64,000 nt of DNA from Lates calcarifer. Lineage: Eukaryota > Chordata > Actinopteri > Centropomidae. Made by a program: the position numbers and the translations under genes. Of the stretch, positions 51,030-63,692 are shown in pieces. How positions within the stretch are numbered: the first letter of the stretch is position 1; each line of letters starts with the position of its first letter. The stretch spans positions 9,584,209 to 9,648,208 of the forward strand of contig NC_066844.1 in assembly GCF_001640805.2 (NCBI RefSeq). Direction: 5' to 3'. The notes beneath the pieces were generated by a model that was not told the DNA's origin, did not search any database, and was given only the letters and a program-made list of their open reading frames with translations.

Positions 51030-52715
51030 AACTAATGACATCAGTTGTAGTAATAGTAGCTGTCAAAATATACGTGACTGACAGTTACTGACATGGGTGT
51101 GGAATTTGCTGGTCATGTATTTTACTTCAACAAATCTAAACCTAATTTTATCTCACATCCTGCTGCTTAGTATCATCCGAGCCACGAACTTCACTCCGTC
51201 AGCCCGTGCTGCTGCCTGTGTTTGCTCCTAGCATTGTACTAAAATGTCTAACTACCCCATCTAGTGGACTTAAGATGTAAACTCCGCAGCATGCCAGGTA
51301 CTGACCTGAGGTCTGTACTACGAGGCAGGATTTGAGGTAATTTCAGGTTTCAAGTGTTGGTTTTCAGGGTTATGATGGTGGTTCACTTCTTAACTCAACT
51401 AATGACCAATCAGATCACTGGAAAACCACTGTAATTATTCCTATAGAGTTTTTCAATAAATGATAAAGACCAACAGATAATTGTTTATGTCAGTGGAATC
51501 ATCTTGCTATTCCAGACTTCCCATGTATCCACTCTGGTTTTAAAACAGAGCTTAGAACAGAGTTTATCACACTACATAAATACATAATGACTATTATAGC
51601 TTCAATTGAACACACTGTTAAATATTTCTCATGCTTACAAATGAACATTTCAGTCAGATAGACCTCATCAAACATTACCTACTTCTCTCCTCTCCTCTCT
51701 GCTTTGGTAGCACAAACAGTCTGACATTACTTTGGCTTTTTTGGTTTTAAATCTGTATCACATATGCATAATAATTTGCTCATCATCAGAAAAAGAGCAG
51801 AAATACTCAGGCATAAATTGAACAATAATTCTTGTATTATTATTTACAGTTCACTCTCTGCCTGACTTTAATATAATTGGAAATAATTTCTTGTGTTATT
51901 TTTTTCTACTCTAGTTATGTGATCATATCGTTAACATTTCACCTTGCTGAATATCACCTGGAAGGGGACATGGAGGAATGCTTGTGAGATCTCGAGAAAG
52001 TTTCTTGGGATCTTGCAAAAATACTTTTACAAAAATACTAATTTTTTTTTCTCCTCCATGTCCCCTCCTGCACTCCGTACCTTTGCATGTTGCCACTTTT
52101 GTTGATGTTGCCTGATCAGGAAATCCTGGCTTGACTTACAACACTGATAACCACCATCGTATATGCCACTCAGCGAGACGGCACTTGCTAGGTTTAGTGA
52201 AGCCAGATAATGAAAAGATGGGTATATTGAGGTGGCTTTGTAGTACAGACCTCTGTTTAAAAACAAATCTGTAGTCATTTAGGACATTAAGAATCAACTT
52301 AGCTGTGATTTCATATCAACAGACTTATTAGAAGGACAACATCTTGTGACCTTATGACTGTGATGTTATTTAGTTAGTCACACAGTCCTCTGTGTTTTTG
52401 ATTAGGGCCAATTGTTTGTCAGAGTGCTACATAGATATAGAGCAACATTAGCAGAAGCTAGAAAGACTTTCATTGCAAATTGATTAAAAATTATTGAGGC
52501 CAGTCTGTGGCATTTTTTCCCTTCACCTTCACCTCTTAAGAGTATCTAACTTGTATACTGAAATCCAATCACAGTGAGCACTAATTAATAACAGGTGTAC
52601 ATGGAGCCATGTTGTCTTAAACAACAGGTAAGCCTAACCCTAACCCATAGCAACAAGCAACAAGTCATTCCTGGCTCACCTCTCATGGTGTTTTCTCTAA
52701 TGTTTTCTCTTTCAG
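51030..52715 (+). other. helz2 5' intron, remainder
   Basis: No gene recognised. The stretch ends at the polypyrimidine tract and AG acceptor at 52711-52715. Confidence 0.5.
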
Positions 52716-52879
52716 ATACACTCAGACAAAATTGGGCATTTCTCAGACATCATAAATACTAAATCTGGACTAAATATGGATCTACTGTGACTGACTGCAA
52801 CCAGAGAACTCTTTTTAGCTGAGTTGAACATTATTACATCAAGCATTAATGGCTCAGAAGATTGTATGAATGTGTCACA
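52716..52879 (+). other. helz2: helz2 5' leader in exon 2 with upstream AUGs
   Basis: Untranslated part of the first coding exon. It contains at least two short upstream open frames (ATG at 52776, stop 52788-52790; ATG at 52849, stop 52867-52869) and a further ATG at 52866 in a frame overlapping the main start. Confidence 0.55.
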
Positions 52880-55800
52880 ATGTCATCTATTGGGTCCAGA
52901 CTGGATCCTCTCTTATCAACTCATGACCTCAAACTTGCATGCACTCTGTGCTCTGTCAAGGAGAAAGAAATTACATATACATTAAAATCAGTCCACCACC
53001 AGTGTGCACGTAATCTCCTGCTTTGCAAAGCCAAAGCTGGCAGGAAATGGAGGCCTGTTTCAAAGCGACCCACATTTCCAAATCCAAGTCAGTATGAGGT
53101 ATGTTTTTTCTTTGTGGAAGGCTCTGGTTGCACACACCACAACAACCGGTGCACCTTTGCCAGAAGTGAGGAGGAAGCTGCAGTGTGGAATTTTGGAAAG
53201 CGTCACAGATTAGACCACACACTTCTCTGTAATCTCATAATTCAGTCTGATAGAGAACCTGATCAGTCTAACAACAGCTCTGACCCTCTGAGTGACCTCT
53301 TGGCAGTGCTAGATTTGAAGGCTGTCTGTGATCTGTGTTCTATCAAGGAAAAAGAAGTAACATACACAGTAAAGTCAGTTAGTCACAAGTGCGGTAGAAA
53401 TCTGCTATTAGCCAAAGCCAAAGCCTGTGACCAATGGAGGCCTGTCTCTCAGCGGCCTATAAGTGGACACTTTGGACGAAATGTCTTTTACCAAGTGTGC
53501 AACTTCTTTGTTGAGGGTTCTGGATGTACAGAACATGGACAGGGATGCACTTATGCCAGAAGCTATGAGGAGGCCACTGTATGGAACTACATAAGAGACA
53601 ACAAAATAGATCAAGACAAGTTAATCAGACTTGTAACTAAGTCTGAGCCTATTTCATCAACACCAGAAAGTGCAGCCAAAAGCATACTCCAACAGTTTTC
53701 AGGTGAATTCATTGAGTTCTGTAAACACTGCTTTCATGATCGACCACAAAAACTAACAGACAAAAGGTGGAATGAAACTTGCTCAGCAGATGAAGCACAC
53801 AACTGGGACCCAGTCTTAGTTCATCACCTGTCAGAGAATAGTAGAAAGCACATCTACAGTGAGGTGCGTCCTCTTCCGCAAAACTGTCAGTTTAAGTACT
53901 GCAGTCATGTCAGGCAAGGTAAGCCCTGCTGGCATCAGGCCGGCCACTGCCAGTCTGCCCAGAGTGAGGTGGAGATGGCGGTGTGGAAAGCTGAGCACAA
54001 CAGGCTCTCCGTCAGGCCTCATCTCCTCCAGCTGAGCCAACATAAGCAGATGGAACCCAGACAGGTCACCATGTACTGCAAAGTTTGCCTCCTAACCCTG
54101 TCCTCCCAGAGAGCTTCTACAAGCACTGCTCCTCTTTGGATCATGCCCGGTTGCTCTCTGAGGACAGCACCACCAAGTGGAGAGGACGCCAGCCTCCACA
54201 CACCCACCAAGCTGAGTTTTGGCTATGTGAGAGGTGAACAATACTACTTCCCTTTACATGTTTTACAGCCATACTATAAATTCATAGAGGTTCTTAATCG
54301 TGGCTTTGTCCCACTATGGGGGGCAATCCTAGAACATGCAGAGCTTGACTCACTTGTTTTACCAAACATAAACTTAACTTAAAACACTACTGTTTTATGT
54401 GACTTTCTATTTGTTTTATATTATTTTAGCTAATAGGCTGGTGATATTCAATATTTTTGTTACAAAGGATCAACACCTTAAAAGCTCCCTCTATCCGTCT
54501 CATGAAAACTAAAGACAGTGGTTTGCATTTAGTATTGGCAGGTCTATACTCCCTTCAGCTAGACAACACTGAAATGTAATACACTTCTTCACTTTGTTTG
54601 ACTTCAATGTGGCAGGCAAAATTCGTTGTCATTCTGAAAAACAAGCTAGTTATTGAATAAAACATCAATTGTCCTTATAATATGTATTTGTCTTTTAATA
54701 TGACAAAAAATGCAAATAACATTGACTAAATTTAGGTTGTTTAGATTTTTACAGGAACTCCAAGAACACACCCAAAAACAAACAACAAAAAGTCAAATAA
54801 ATTTAAATTAGTACAATTTGATGTCTTTACTGTCTGTTTTTACTCTTCCAAAGTGGCAGTTCAATTACCAGTCTGCTTTGTACTGTACTGTTAATATTGC
54901 CATTTCATCCTAGACCACAAACTTGCGAGTACGGCATCAAATGCCCAAAAGCTCATTCTGTGGAAGAACTGAAGGAGTGGATGATGCGTTCTGCAGAAGA
55001 GAAAGAGATCAGACGTAACATTGAAGCCCAGGGTCTTATGTCCTATACTGAAAGGCTTTTGGAGGAATACAGAAACAGCAGTAATGAAGTGCACATCGTG
55101 AGTATGAGACTCTAATCTTCTAATTCTGTTGATGTTTGCTTATTTGGCAGGATGTCATGGTTGCTCAATTGACTGAGAGGTACACTCTTTTCTCCAAAAG
55201 TCTCTTAATCCTGCCTGTATCACTTACACACCCTCCTAGTCTTTCTCCAGATCACAGCAAACGTTATCATTCTCCTAAATAAAAAATAAACTGTAGAGCT
55301 GTCAGACCTGCAAAGACACACACAAAGAAGACAATACATAATACATTATTTGCACATCACATAAAACAGAGATAAGTTAATGAGTACACAGGTCATCCGC
55401 AGTCTGATGACTGTGCTGATGTTTTTCTGCTTTTCGCTTCATTTCATTTACTCCAATAGAGATAAAGGTGTCAGGCTGGATTCAGAGCCACTGCATTGTG
55501 GGTACATATTTACCAGGGACACTAATCTCAGGATATAATTGAAGTATTGTAATTTCTTCTCTTTCTTGAAATACCTACACCACTGTAGAATTTTAGCTTT
55601 ATTACAGTGTGAGTAATAAATACAAACAACACATATATGACTAAATTCCAAATGTTTTAATTCACTGTATAATCAATATACTCTTCAGCTCTTCTCTATT
55701 CTAAATTATAATTCACTTACTTCAAATGTTGAATAGATATCTGAACAAGTTGATGATGTCAGCATATCTTGTGATGAAGATTTAACTGTGGAGAGTGAAC

Positions 55801-56056
55801 AGATCAATGCAACACTGAAATGGAATTTCCAAGTTGAAACTGAGGTAAGATTTTAAATCTGAATTTTTATCATAAGGAAAGGAAGTTAGTAACTCTTCCT
55901 GTATCAATGACAAAATGTCCAGCTGTTCAAACAACTCCATACAGACACAGCAACACGGCAATTTGCATTGTTCACACAAAGGGCTTGAATGATAATTTGC
56001 CTAGTTAACCTAACCTGCAGGGAGAACATGCAAACTCCACACAGAAAGGCTCATTC

Positions 56057-56101
<45 letters not shown>

Positions 56102-59100
56102 TTTCCACAGTGGCACTGTGTGTACATAATATCAGTCTATATATTGTATATATAGCTTATATAGCTGGATTGCTGGATTGCTCCTCCTGCAAATGAATGA
56201 CTTACATCACTTACTCAGTGAGTGCATCCCTACGAATTCCCTCACAGCTGACTGAGACACAACTTAACTGAGGACAGGTAGATTCAGGAGGTGATTCAGT
56301 TCAATCATACTCCCAAAGGGATTTGTCCTTCTAAGAATAAGTCAGCCATGGGCATGCAGTGGGCCAGCATGAGTGATATAACTGAGGAAGACTTACTTAC
56401 TTCGAGTAAAATGCTGTATTTAACCATTAGCCTGGCTGCTCTGTGCTGTCTGGTACTTTTCTACGTGTTTGTGTAACATTCACATCATGTTCAAATATTT
56501 TTTCTTTCATGTCCCAGAAATGTTATAATTATGTCACAGTATGCCTAATTGCCACTTTTGTGTATATACAGAGACAGCTTGTGCATGTGGCACTGTTGAA
56601 ACAAGAACCAGGAGCTTCATTCACCCTTGGTGACATCAGTTCTGTGCCCTGCATCTTACTCCTCGGGTGCACACTTTCATAGTAAAGATATGACCTATGA
56701 CATCACTGTGTCTTTCACATCCATCAGCCCAGGCTTGTATGAACAGTGGTTAGTGCTAGATTTTGACATGAGACCAGTGCTCTTGAAGAAACTCAGAATA
56801 AGAGTAGGCCAGCTGTCACTGGATGACACTGACCAACCAACTGTGAACCATGGAGCTACCTTTCAAAGTGTTGAGCGTTGGCATCGAGGGAACAGGGTTA
56901 TTATTCCACATTTGTCCAGGACAGAAGAACAGGAGGAGTTGTTAAAGGAGTACAAGCCTCCTCAGATTAGCTTTCTATTTAAATCTTCCCACAACAACTC
57001 AACACCTTTGAATAAGGAAAACTACAAAGAGAGAATGCACCACTTCCTGTACAATGAGGAATGTGCAGAGGAAAAGGTTGTTTCAAGGTAACTTTATTAT
57101 CTGTATAATTTTTTTTACAGTGTTTGCACAGGTATAAAACAATGCCTAAGCTTTTTTTCTTGTTTACCGTAGACTAAATGTTTGTGGAGAAGTTACAACA
57201 GTGGATACGTTGTACAGTACACAGTTTGGCATGATGGATGGCTCCTCCAGGAGAACTATTCTGTGCTGTCTCGATTCCTTGTAATCTCACACCAGACACC
57301 CCTGAGGGAATGGCACTGAAGCGAAGCATCCAGTCTGGCTTGATAGCCCCTTTATCTTCAAGTGTTCGAAACCTCAAGGTCTATGAAGCCACCATTCTGC
57401 AAGACAAAACAAGTGAGAACAAAATCTATTTGCAACTGTCTAACAAATGTTGCACTGATCTTACACTCAAAAGTAATGAATCATATCAAATGGAGGTGCA
57501 GTTTCAGCTAAACCGCTACAGCTTCTGCACCATGCACAAGGCTATAGACCTCCTTCCTGATACAAACAGAGTTCTACCAGACCTTAAAAACTGTGCAGTT
57601 CCTGTAAGTAACATCCACTATAAGATCCTGAATGCAAAGCAGCAGTCAGCAATTGACTTCATCATGGGAAATCCTAATGTCCAAAAATGTGCGGCACCAC
57701 TTCTCATTTATGGACCATTTGGAACTGGGAAAACATTCACCCTTGCTACAGCAGCCAGAGAGCTTTCTAAGCAGCCCCACAACAAAGTGCTAATTTGCAC
57801 CCACACCAACAGGTAATACATTATATATATAAATATACAGTTGTATACTGCTAAAGACAATGTTTTACTGCTAAAGACAATGCCAACAGGTACATTTGTC
57901 CCTGACATTTTTATTTCCTTTCAGTTCTGCAGATCTGTATGTGAAAGATCACTTCCATCCATTTGTTGAAAAGGAAAATGATGGAATAAGACCAATTCGA
58001 ATAAAAGCAAACAAACAAGGGAGTTCTTTGTTGGCCACAGACAAGATTACTTTGAAATACTGTTTTCGTTCAGAGGATGGACAGTATTTTCTACCACCTA
58101 CAAAAGCTGCCCTAGATTGCCACAAAATAGTCATAACCACCACAACAATGACAAGACATTTTCATGACCTAAAGCTCCCAGAGGGATACTTCACCCACAT
58201 TCTAATTGATGAAGCCTCTCAGATGCTTGAATGTGAAGCCTTGATGGCCCTCAGTCTTGCTGGGCCAAACACCAGAGTTGTTTTAGCTGGAGATCACATG
58301 CAAATGGGACCCAAACTTTTCTCAGTGGATGATCATCACCGTTCAAATCACACACTGCTGAATCGCCTGTTCCACTACTATCAAGCCCAAAAGTGTGTTG
58401 CTGCCCAGAATAGTAGAATCATTTTCAGTGAAAACTACCGCTCAACCAAAGAAATTGTGGAGTTTGTTTCCTCCAATTTCTATGTTGGTAAGAATGATGT
58501 TATCAAAGCTACTGGAAATATTCCAGCTCCCACAAATGGTCATGCCCTAAAGTTTAATCATGTTAGGGGAGAGTGTCTCTTGGACACTGCATCTCTGTCC
58601 TGGTATAATGACGAAGAGGTCACTGGGGTGACTGAAGCAGTGAAAGAAATTCTCGAACAGTGGCCTTCAACTTGGGGGCCCAAGGACCAAAGTGCAATCT
58701 GCGTTCTGTCAGAGGGGTTTCAGGTAAATTTTGTCATAAATTTTGTTATCACTAGACTAAAACAAAAACATAAATTACATCAACAAAACTGTGAAAATTT
58801 TGACACAAATGTATTAGCACTGACATTGTTGGATATAATCAGTTGTAATACTTTTATGTGTCACAGGTTCGGAAAATTAGGACAGTGCTTTCGAGAAAAA
58901 GCCTCACTAAAGTCTGTGTTGAGAATCTAGCAAATGTGCAAGGTAAACTCAATCTGCACACTTGTCAGACTGTTCAAACATTACATTATTATTACCTTTC
59001 ATAAAGATTATCATTTTAAATAAATAAAAGTTGTCTTCATGTGTCAACAGGAAAACAGTTCAGGGCAGTCATCATGACAGCTGTGCAAACACGTGACAGT

Positions 59101-62100
59101 CTAAACATATCTCACCTACCTGGTCTGGAGCTGTTCAATGATGCCCGTGTGTTGAACACTGCAATGACTAGGGCTCAGTCCCAGGTGGTTGTGGTTGGAG
59201 ATGCTGCCGCCCTCTGTTGCTTTGGAAAATGTTCAGGAATCTGGAAGAGCTACATAGACCACTGCATCAGAAACAACAGTGTTGCACCACAGCATTTTAC
59301 AAAAGATTTCTTCGAAAAAGATGTCATGGAAACTGTAAGGTTTCAAAAACCTGAACACACGGATGAGAGTAATACTGTCAATGATGCAATTCTTCAAGAG
59401 TTGAAAGAAGAATATGAACAGAAAACTGAACTGAAAACAGAATATAGTTCTGATGACAGTTTGGAATTTGAGGGTTTCCATCACCACAAGTCAAGATCAT
59501 CAAACAATGTTACTGATGTTGACACAGACCTCTCAGAGTTATGTGGCAAAAAACCAGAGATGTTCAAGCGAGGAAAGCTTGTCAGGGAGTCATATAATAT
59601 GGGTTATGTCATACCATTTGATGACCCCTTCAGACGTATAAGCATCAAGGGCAGGGCAAACCTGGGTAAGGCCTTTACTGGAGATGAAGTGGTCTTACAA
59701 ACAAAAAGGGTGGTGAGCATTACCCAGAAAGCTGAATCAGCCCGTGTACTTGTGTGCCGGCTTGAGGATGATGATCACAGCAAACCAAGACAGGTTTCTG
59801 TTGATGAATATGTCAGAAAGATAATGATTCCCATTACAAAATCTGCACCAAAGATATGCATACTGATCAGCAAGAAAAGACGTAACTTCATTCCAATTTG
59901 GGAGCAAATTAATGGACAGTGGACAATTATAGCATATGAACATCTTAATGAGAACCTGAAACAGAACAATGTATTTATTATCCAAGTTATTGGATGGAGA
60001 GACAATTGTTATTTTCCACTGGGAAAGATCATAAAAATTTTCCCAGTTGGAAGATCGTTGGCTGATGGACTAAGGATCCTGAATGAAGAATTCAAAGTTA
60101 CACCCAATACATGTAAATCAGATGAGGGTTTCTCATGGGCAGATGAAGATGAGTCATACAGACGAGACATACGTGATGCAATCACTTTCACTGTTGACCC
60201 AAAAGAAGCAAAAGACTTGGATGATGCCATCAGTGTCAAGGACACTGGAGACCAATTTGAGTTGGGGGTCCATATTGCAGATGTGGCAAGCTTTGTGAGA
60301 GTAGGTAGTAAGTTAGATGAGCATGCAAGGCAACACGGGACTACATATTACTGCAGTGAGGAAAAACCCACCCATATGTTCCACGAAAACTTGAGCACTG
60401 GATTCTTCAGTCTTCTAAAGGGTCAAGATCGCAGGGCACTTTCAATAATGTTCAAAGTAAACAAGCAAACATATGAGATCATTGGAGAGCACAAATTCCA
60501 GTTATCACTAATCAAGTCTGATAGGCAAATTTCTTATGAAGAAGCAGAGGAAATCATCACCAAGAGATATGGAAACAGACTTAAATGTGACACGGTAGAG
60601 GACTGTGTCACAGTGGCTTACTGTTTTGCAAAAGCTCAAAGGAAGATCAGACTGCATCTGGACTGGGCTTATTCTCAACCTGATGCAAAGAGATTGCCTG
60701 GAAAGCGCAAAGCTCATTTGATGATTGAGGAGCTGAGTGTGTTATTCAACACACTTGCATCTAAGACTTTGATTGACTCATCAAGAACCAGTTATGTCAC
60801 ACCTCTTCGCTGTCAGGCAAAACCAAGTCCGGAAAAGATAGAAGAATTCCAGAAGAAATGCGGAAAATTCATACCTCTATCTTTTCATGTGAGGCATAAA
60901 GTTGACCATGACGAACAAGCCCCAAACTGTGAAAACTTCCGCATACTCAAAGAAGTATGGAAAGATATCCAAACAGCTGCCACAACTAACGACATAGACA
61001 AAATGGTGGACCTGGTTGCTACAGATGACATCCACCCTCTGCTCCGGCCAGTCACTGACCAGTTCAGAAAATGCCCAAGTAAAGCTTATGTCATCTGTTC
61101 CAAATCTTCTCCCAAAGCAGAGGTTGGGCATTATTCTCTGAATGTACCATCTTACACACAAGCATCTTCACCGATTCGACGGTACATGGACATCATCTTG
61201 CAGAGACTTTTGCATGCTGTCATATGTGACAGGGATGTACAATACCGTCAAAGAGAGATTGCAGTTTTATGTAATCAATTTGAAGAAAACTTCACAAAAG
61301 CCAAGGAGTATGAACAAAAGGCTGAGCAGATCTTCTATGCAATGAGCATGAAAAAACAAAGTGCTTCAAAGCTAGGCTTTGTCGTTAGCGCAGATCCAGA
61401 CAGAGATAGTTTTGCTGTGTCATTCCCTTTTAACAAAAACATGTTTGCAGAGAGTTTATCAATAATGTACAAAGATCTACAGTTGGAGGACCAACCATTT
61501 TATGATGAAACAAATCACTGCATCACTCTTAAATGGAAAAAGCGGATCTATGCTGCTGACAGCATGCAACTTCACCAAGAGTTGAAAATGGTGCCAGACT
61601 GTGGTCCCTGCATTGAGCTTCCACTGACTACATGGAAGGCCACAGTTGAAGCGATTGATGAAGAAAACTGGGATCATGCAAAGTCTCTCATAATTAATGC
61701 TAATACAAAGCAAATGAAAAAACAATATATTCTGCCACAATCATTTGAGGTGCCTCATTCCAAAACTAACACATGTTCCTCTGAAGAGGTCCAAGAGGTA
61801 CAAAGGGAGCATGAAGTTGACATCAAATTCCATTTGCAACCAGGTGACACCCTTCAGATCCAAATGACATCAGAGGTAAAAAGAGGTTATCAGATGCCTG
61901 CTGTTCAGTTGGTGCAAATTAAGCCAAAGTTTGAGATTTGTGTGGACCATGTCCACAACCCTATCACATGCTTCTCCAAATCTGCAGATGATCCATCAAG
62001 GATTTGTTATAGTGACACCAAGGAGTACATAAGAATCTGGAAACCACTGTGTGAGATGGAATCTGCTGCCACTGCAGTGGATGAAAGTGACAGCATTGTC

Positions 62101-62540
62101 ATTGAAAACCTGGAGGTAAACTTCAGTCAAGAGCGAGAGGGCACACTAACAGGAAGCTTCTTCTTACCTCAGACATGGATCAACACATGGGCTATTGAAT
62201 GCAACCTTTCCAAGTGTTTACTGTGCATACGGAAAAGAGGGTTGAAATTGACTTCAACTGTGGAGCTTAACGCACTGGTGGATCCCAGAGAGTTTACATG
62301 GGTGGCCCATGGTGTCACAATCAAAGTAGAAGAACGGAAAAACTCTACAAATGATGGAAGTAAAGTGGGGTTCTATGTCAATCACCTGCCAATGGAAAAC
62401 ATTCCTGATTGTGTGTTTCAAAAAAACACACGTTTCACAGTTGAAATAATCCCAAAGCTCTTGCCTGATGTGTAAGTGTACCTCACTTACCAATGTTATG
62501 TTGGTTACCACTGTCATGTTGGTTAAACTTCAACCAGCTT

Positions 62541-62604
<64 letters not shown>

Positions 62605-63692
62605 TGTAGCCGGAAAGAAACTGCTGTGGTCAGCATTACGTCTGCATGTGATCTTGTCAAGCAAATAGCACTTGGACAACGTATTCCAAAAGAGGGTATG
62701 CCCATTAGTCAGCAGTAATTGGTTACATAGATGGATAAAAGATAAAAAAGTTAAAAACAAAGAACACAAATGATACATTCCATTGTAGTGGCTTTTATTA
62801 TTTGATTGTTTTGTCTTTTGTCTTTTTGCTTGCCAAAAGATAACGTTTATTTATTTTCTCTTTGCAGTAAAAAACACGTGGCATATTGTTAGGAGTGAGC
62901 TACCAAATGGACTGCCATCCCTTAACCCGAGTCAACGTAATGCTGTGGATAAAGCTCTAAATAATACCTTCACACTTATACAGGGACCACCTGGTAAGAG
63001 CTAGAATATATATTCACCCTTTTGCTTCATGTTTTCTACAAATGCTTAAGCCATTTTTCCCATTTGCTTCTTAGGAACTGGAAAGACAGTAGTAGGTGTG
63101 CACATAGTGTACCGTTTCTTTGAGCTGAACTCTAAGAACCCAAGGAAATTTGATGATCCAAAGGAAAGAAACAGGAAACAAGTTATTCTCTACTGTGGCC
63201 CATCCAACAAGTCTGTTGATGTTGTTGCAGGCAAGTTACTTTGTGTCTCTGCTGAAAATTCATTTTCATCTTTTCTGTAATTATAACTCGTGTTGTGTGT
63301 TTTATTTTACTGTATAACACAGAGTTCCTGCTGAAGCTTAAGAACAGCCTAAGGCCCCTCAGAGTCTACAGCCAACAAGTGGAGATGCTTGATTACCCTT
63401 GCCCAGACTGCAACCTACAGTTTTCCCGTAGGACACTTCGCCAAGATCGTTCCAAACCAGAACTCAGGTATTGTAATTACAAATGTTCGTTACGCTCAAA
63501 TTTGACATGATTCCTTTCTTTAACTACTAACCAGCACTTAAATTATTTATTTGTTTTTAGGAGCATCACCCTGCATCACCGCATGCGTCAAGACCAAAAT
63601 CCTCATTCGGATCAAATAAAAGATTTTGACCAACGCATTAGACTTGCCCTTGAGAAAAAAGGAAAAGAGCTGACTGCTCAGGAGTTGAAGGA
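52880..63692 (+). CDS. helz2: HELZ2-type helicase/RNase II giant protein, 3' end outside window, three frame breaks
   Basis: Coding exons: 52880-54233, 54914-55097, 55737-55844, 56572-57087, 57173-57812, 57925-58723, 58867-58942, 59051-62471, 62610-62695, 62868-62993, 63075-63240, 63323-63467 and 63561-63692, about 2580 residues so far. Order: two tandem zinc modules (about 17-290) and a third related one; a U1-type zinc finger; a canonical CCCH (WLC..TCEYGIKCPKAH, about 445-465); SF1 helicase 1 with GPFGTGKT (about 900), DEAS (about 1028), GDHMQMGPK and ENYRS; an RNB domain with DPKEAKDLDDA (about 1607) and SPIRRYMD; helicase 2 starting at GPPGTGKT (about 2432). HELZ2 is an interferon-induced nuclear receptor coactivator and antiviral helicase/exonuclease. 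ATG 52880 has A at -3 and is followed by the conserved N terminus. Single-base indels at about 54107, 56650 and 57236 break the frame; the 3.4-kb exon is fully open. Confidence 0.93.
54234..54913 (+). other. helz2 intron (read-through of the broken frame ends at 54382)
   Basis: 680-base intron. The unspliced broken frame of the preceding exon continues into it and stops at 54380-54382; that tail is intronic, not protein. Confidence 0.8.
55098..55736 (+). other. helz2 intron
   Basis: 639-base intron; nothing else recognised. Confidence 0.75.
56018..56050 (-). repeat. Interspersed fish repeat fragment (reverse orientation)
   Basis: GGGAGAACATGCAAACTCCA within a helz2 intron is a piece of the same common fish repeat seen at 38690. 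Confidence 0.55.
56057..56099. repeat. (AT)n(GT)n compound microsatellite in helz2 intron
   Basis: AT run followed by about 12 GT units, in the intron between exons ending 55844 and starting 56572. Confidence 0.95.
62544..62598 (+). repeat. (TG)27 run next to a helz2 splice acceptor
   Basis: 55 bases of pure TG repeat end about 11 bases before the AG acceptor at 62608-62609, in an intron of only 138 bases. A short T tract lies between repeat and acceptor. Confidence 0.97.

Noticed and set aside
52862..52882. A start of helz2 at the in-frame TTG (52862) before the first ATG
   Set aside because: Nuclear genes rarely start at TTG, and the ATG at 52880 has a good context and precedes the conserved sequence.
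54234..54382. C-terminal 50 residues of a 500-residue helz2 frame
   Set aside because: This is intron read-through after the frame break at about 54107; the spliced, other-frame reading continues the family sequence into the exon at 54914.
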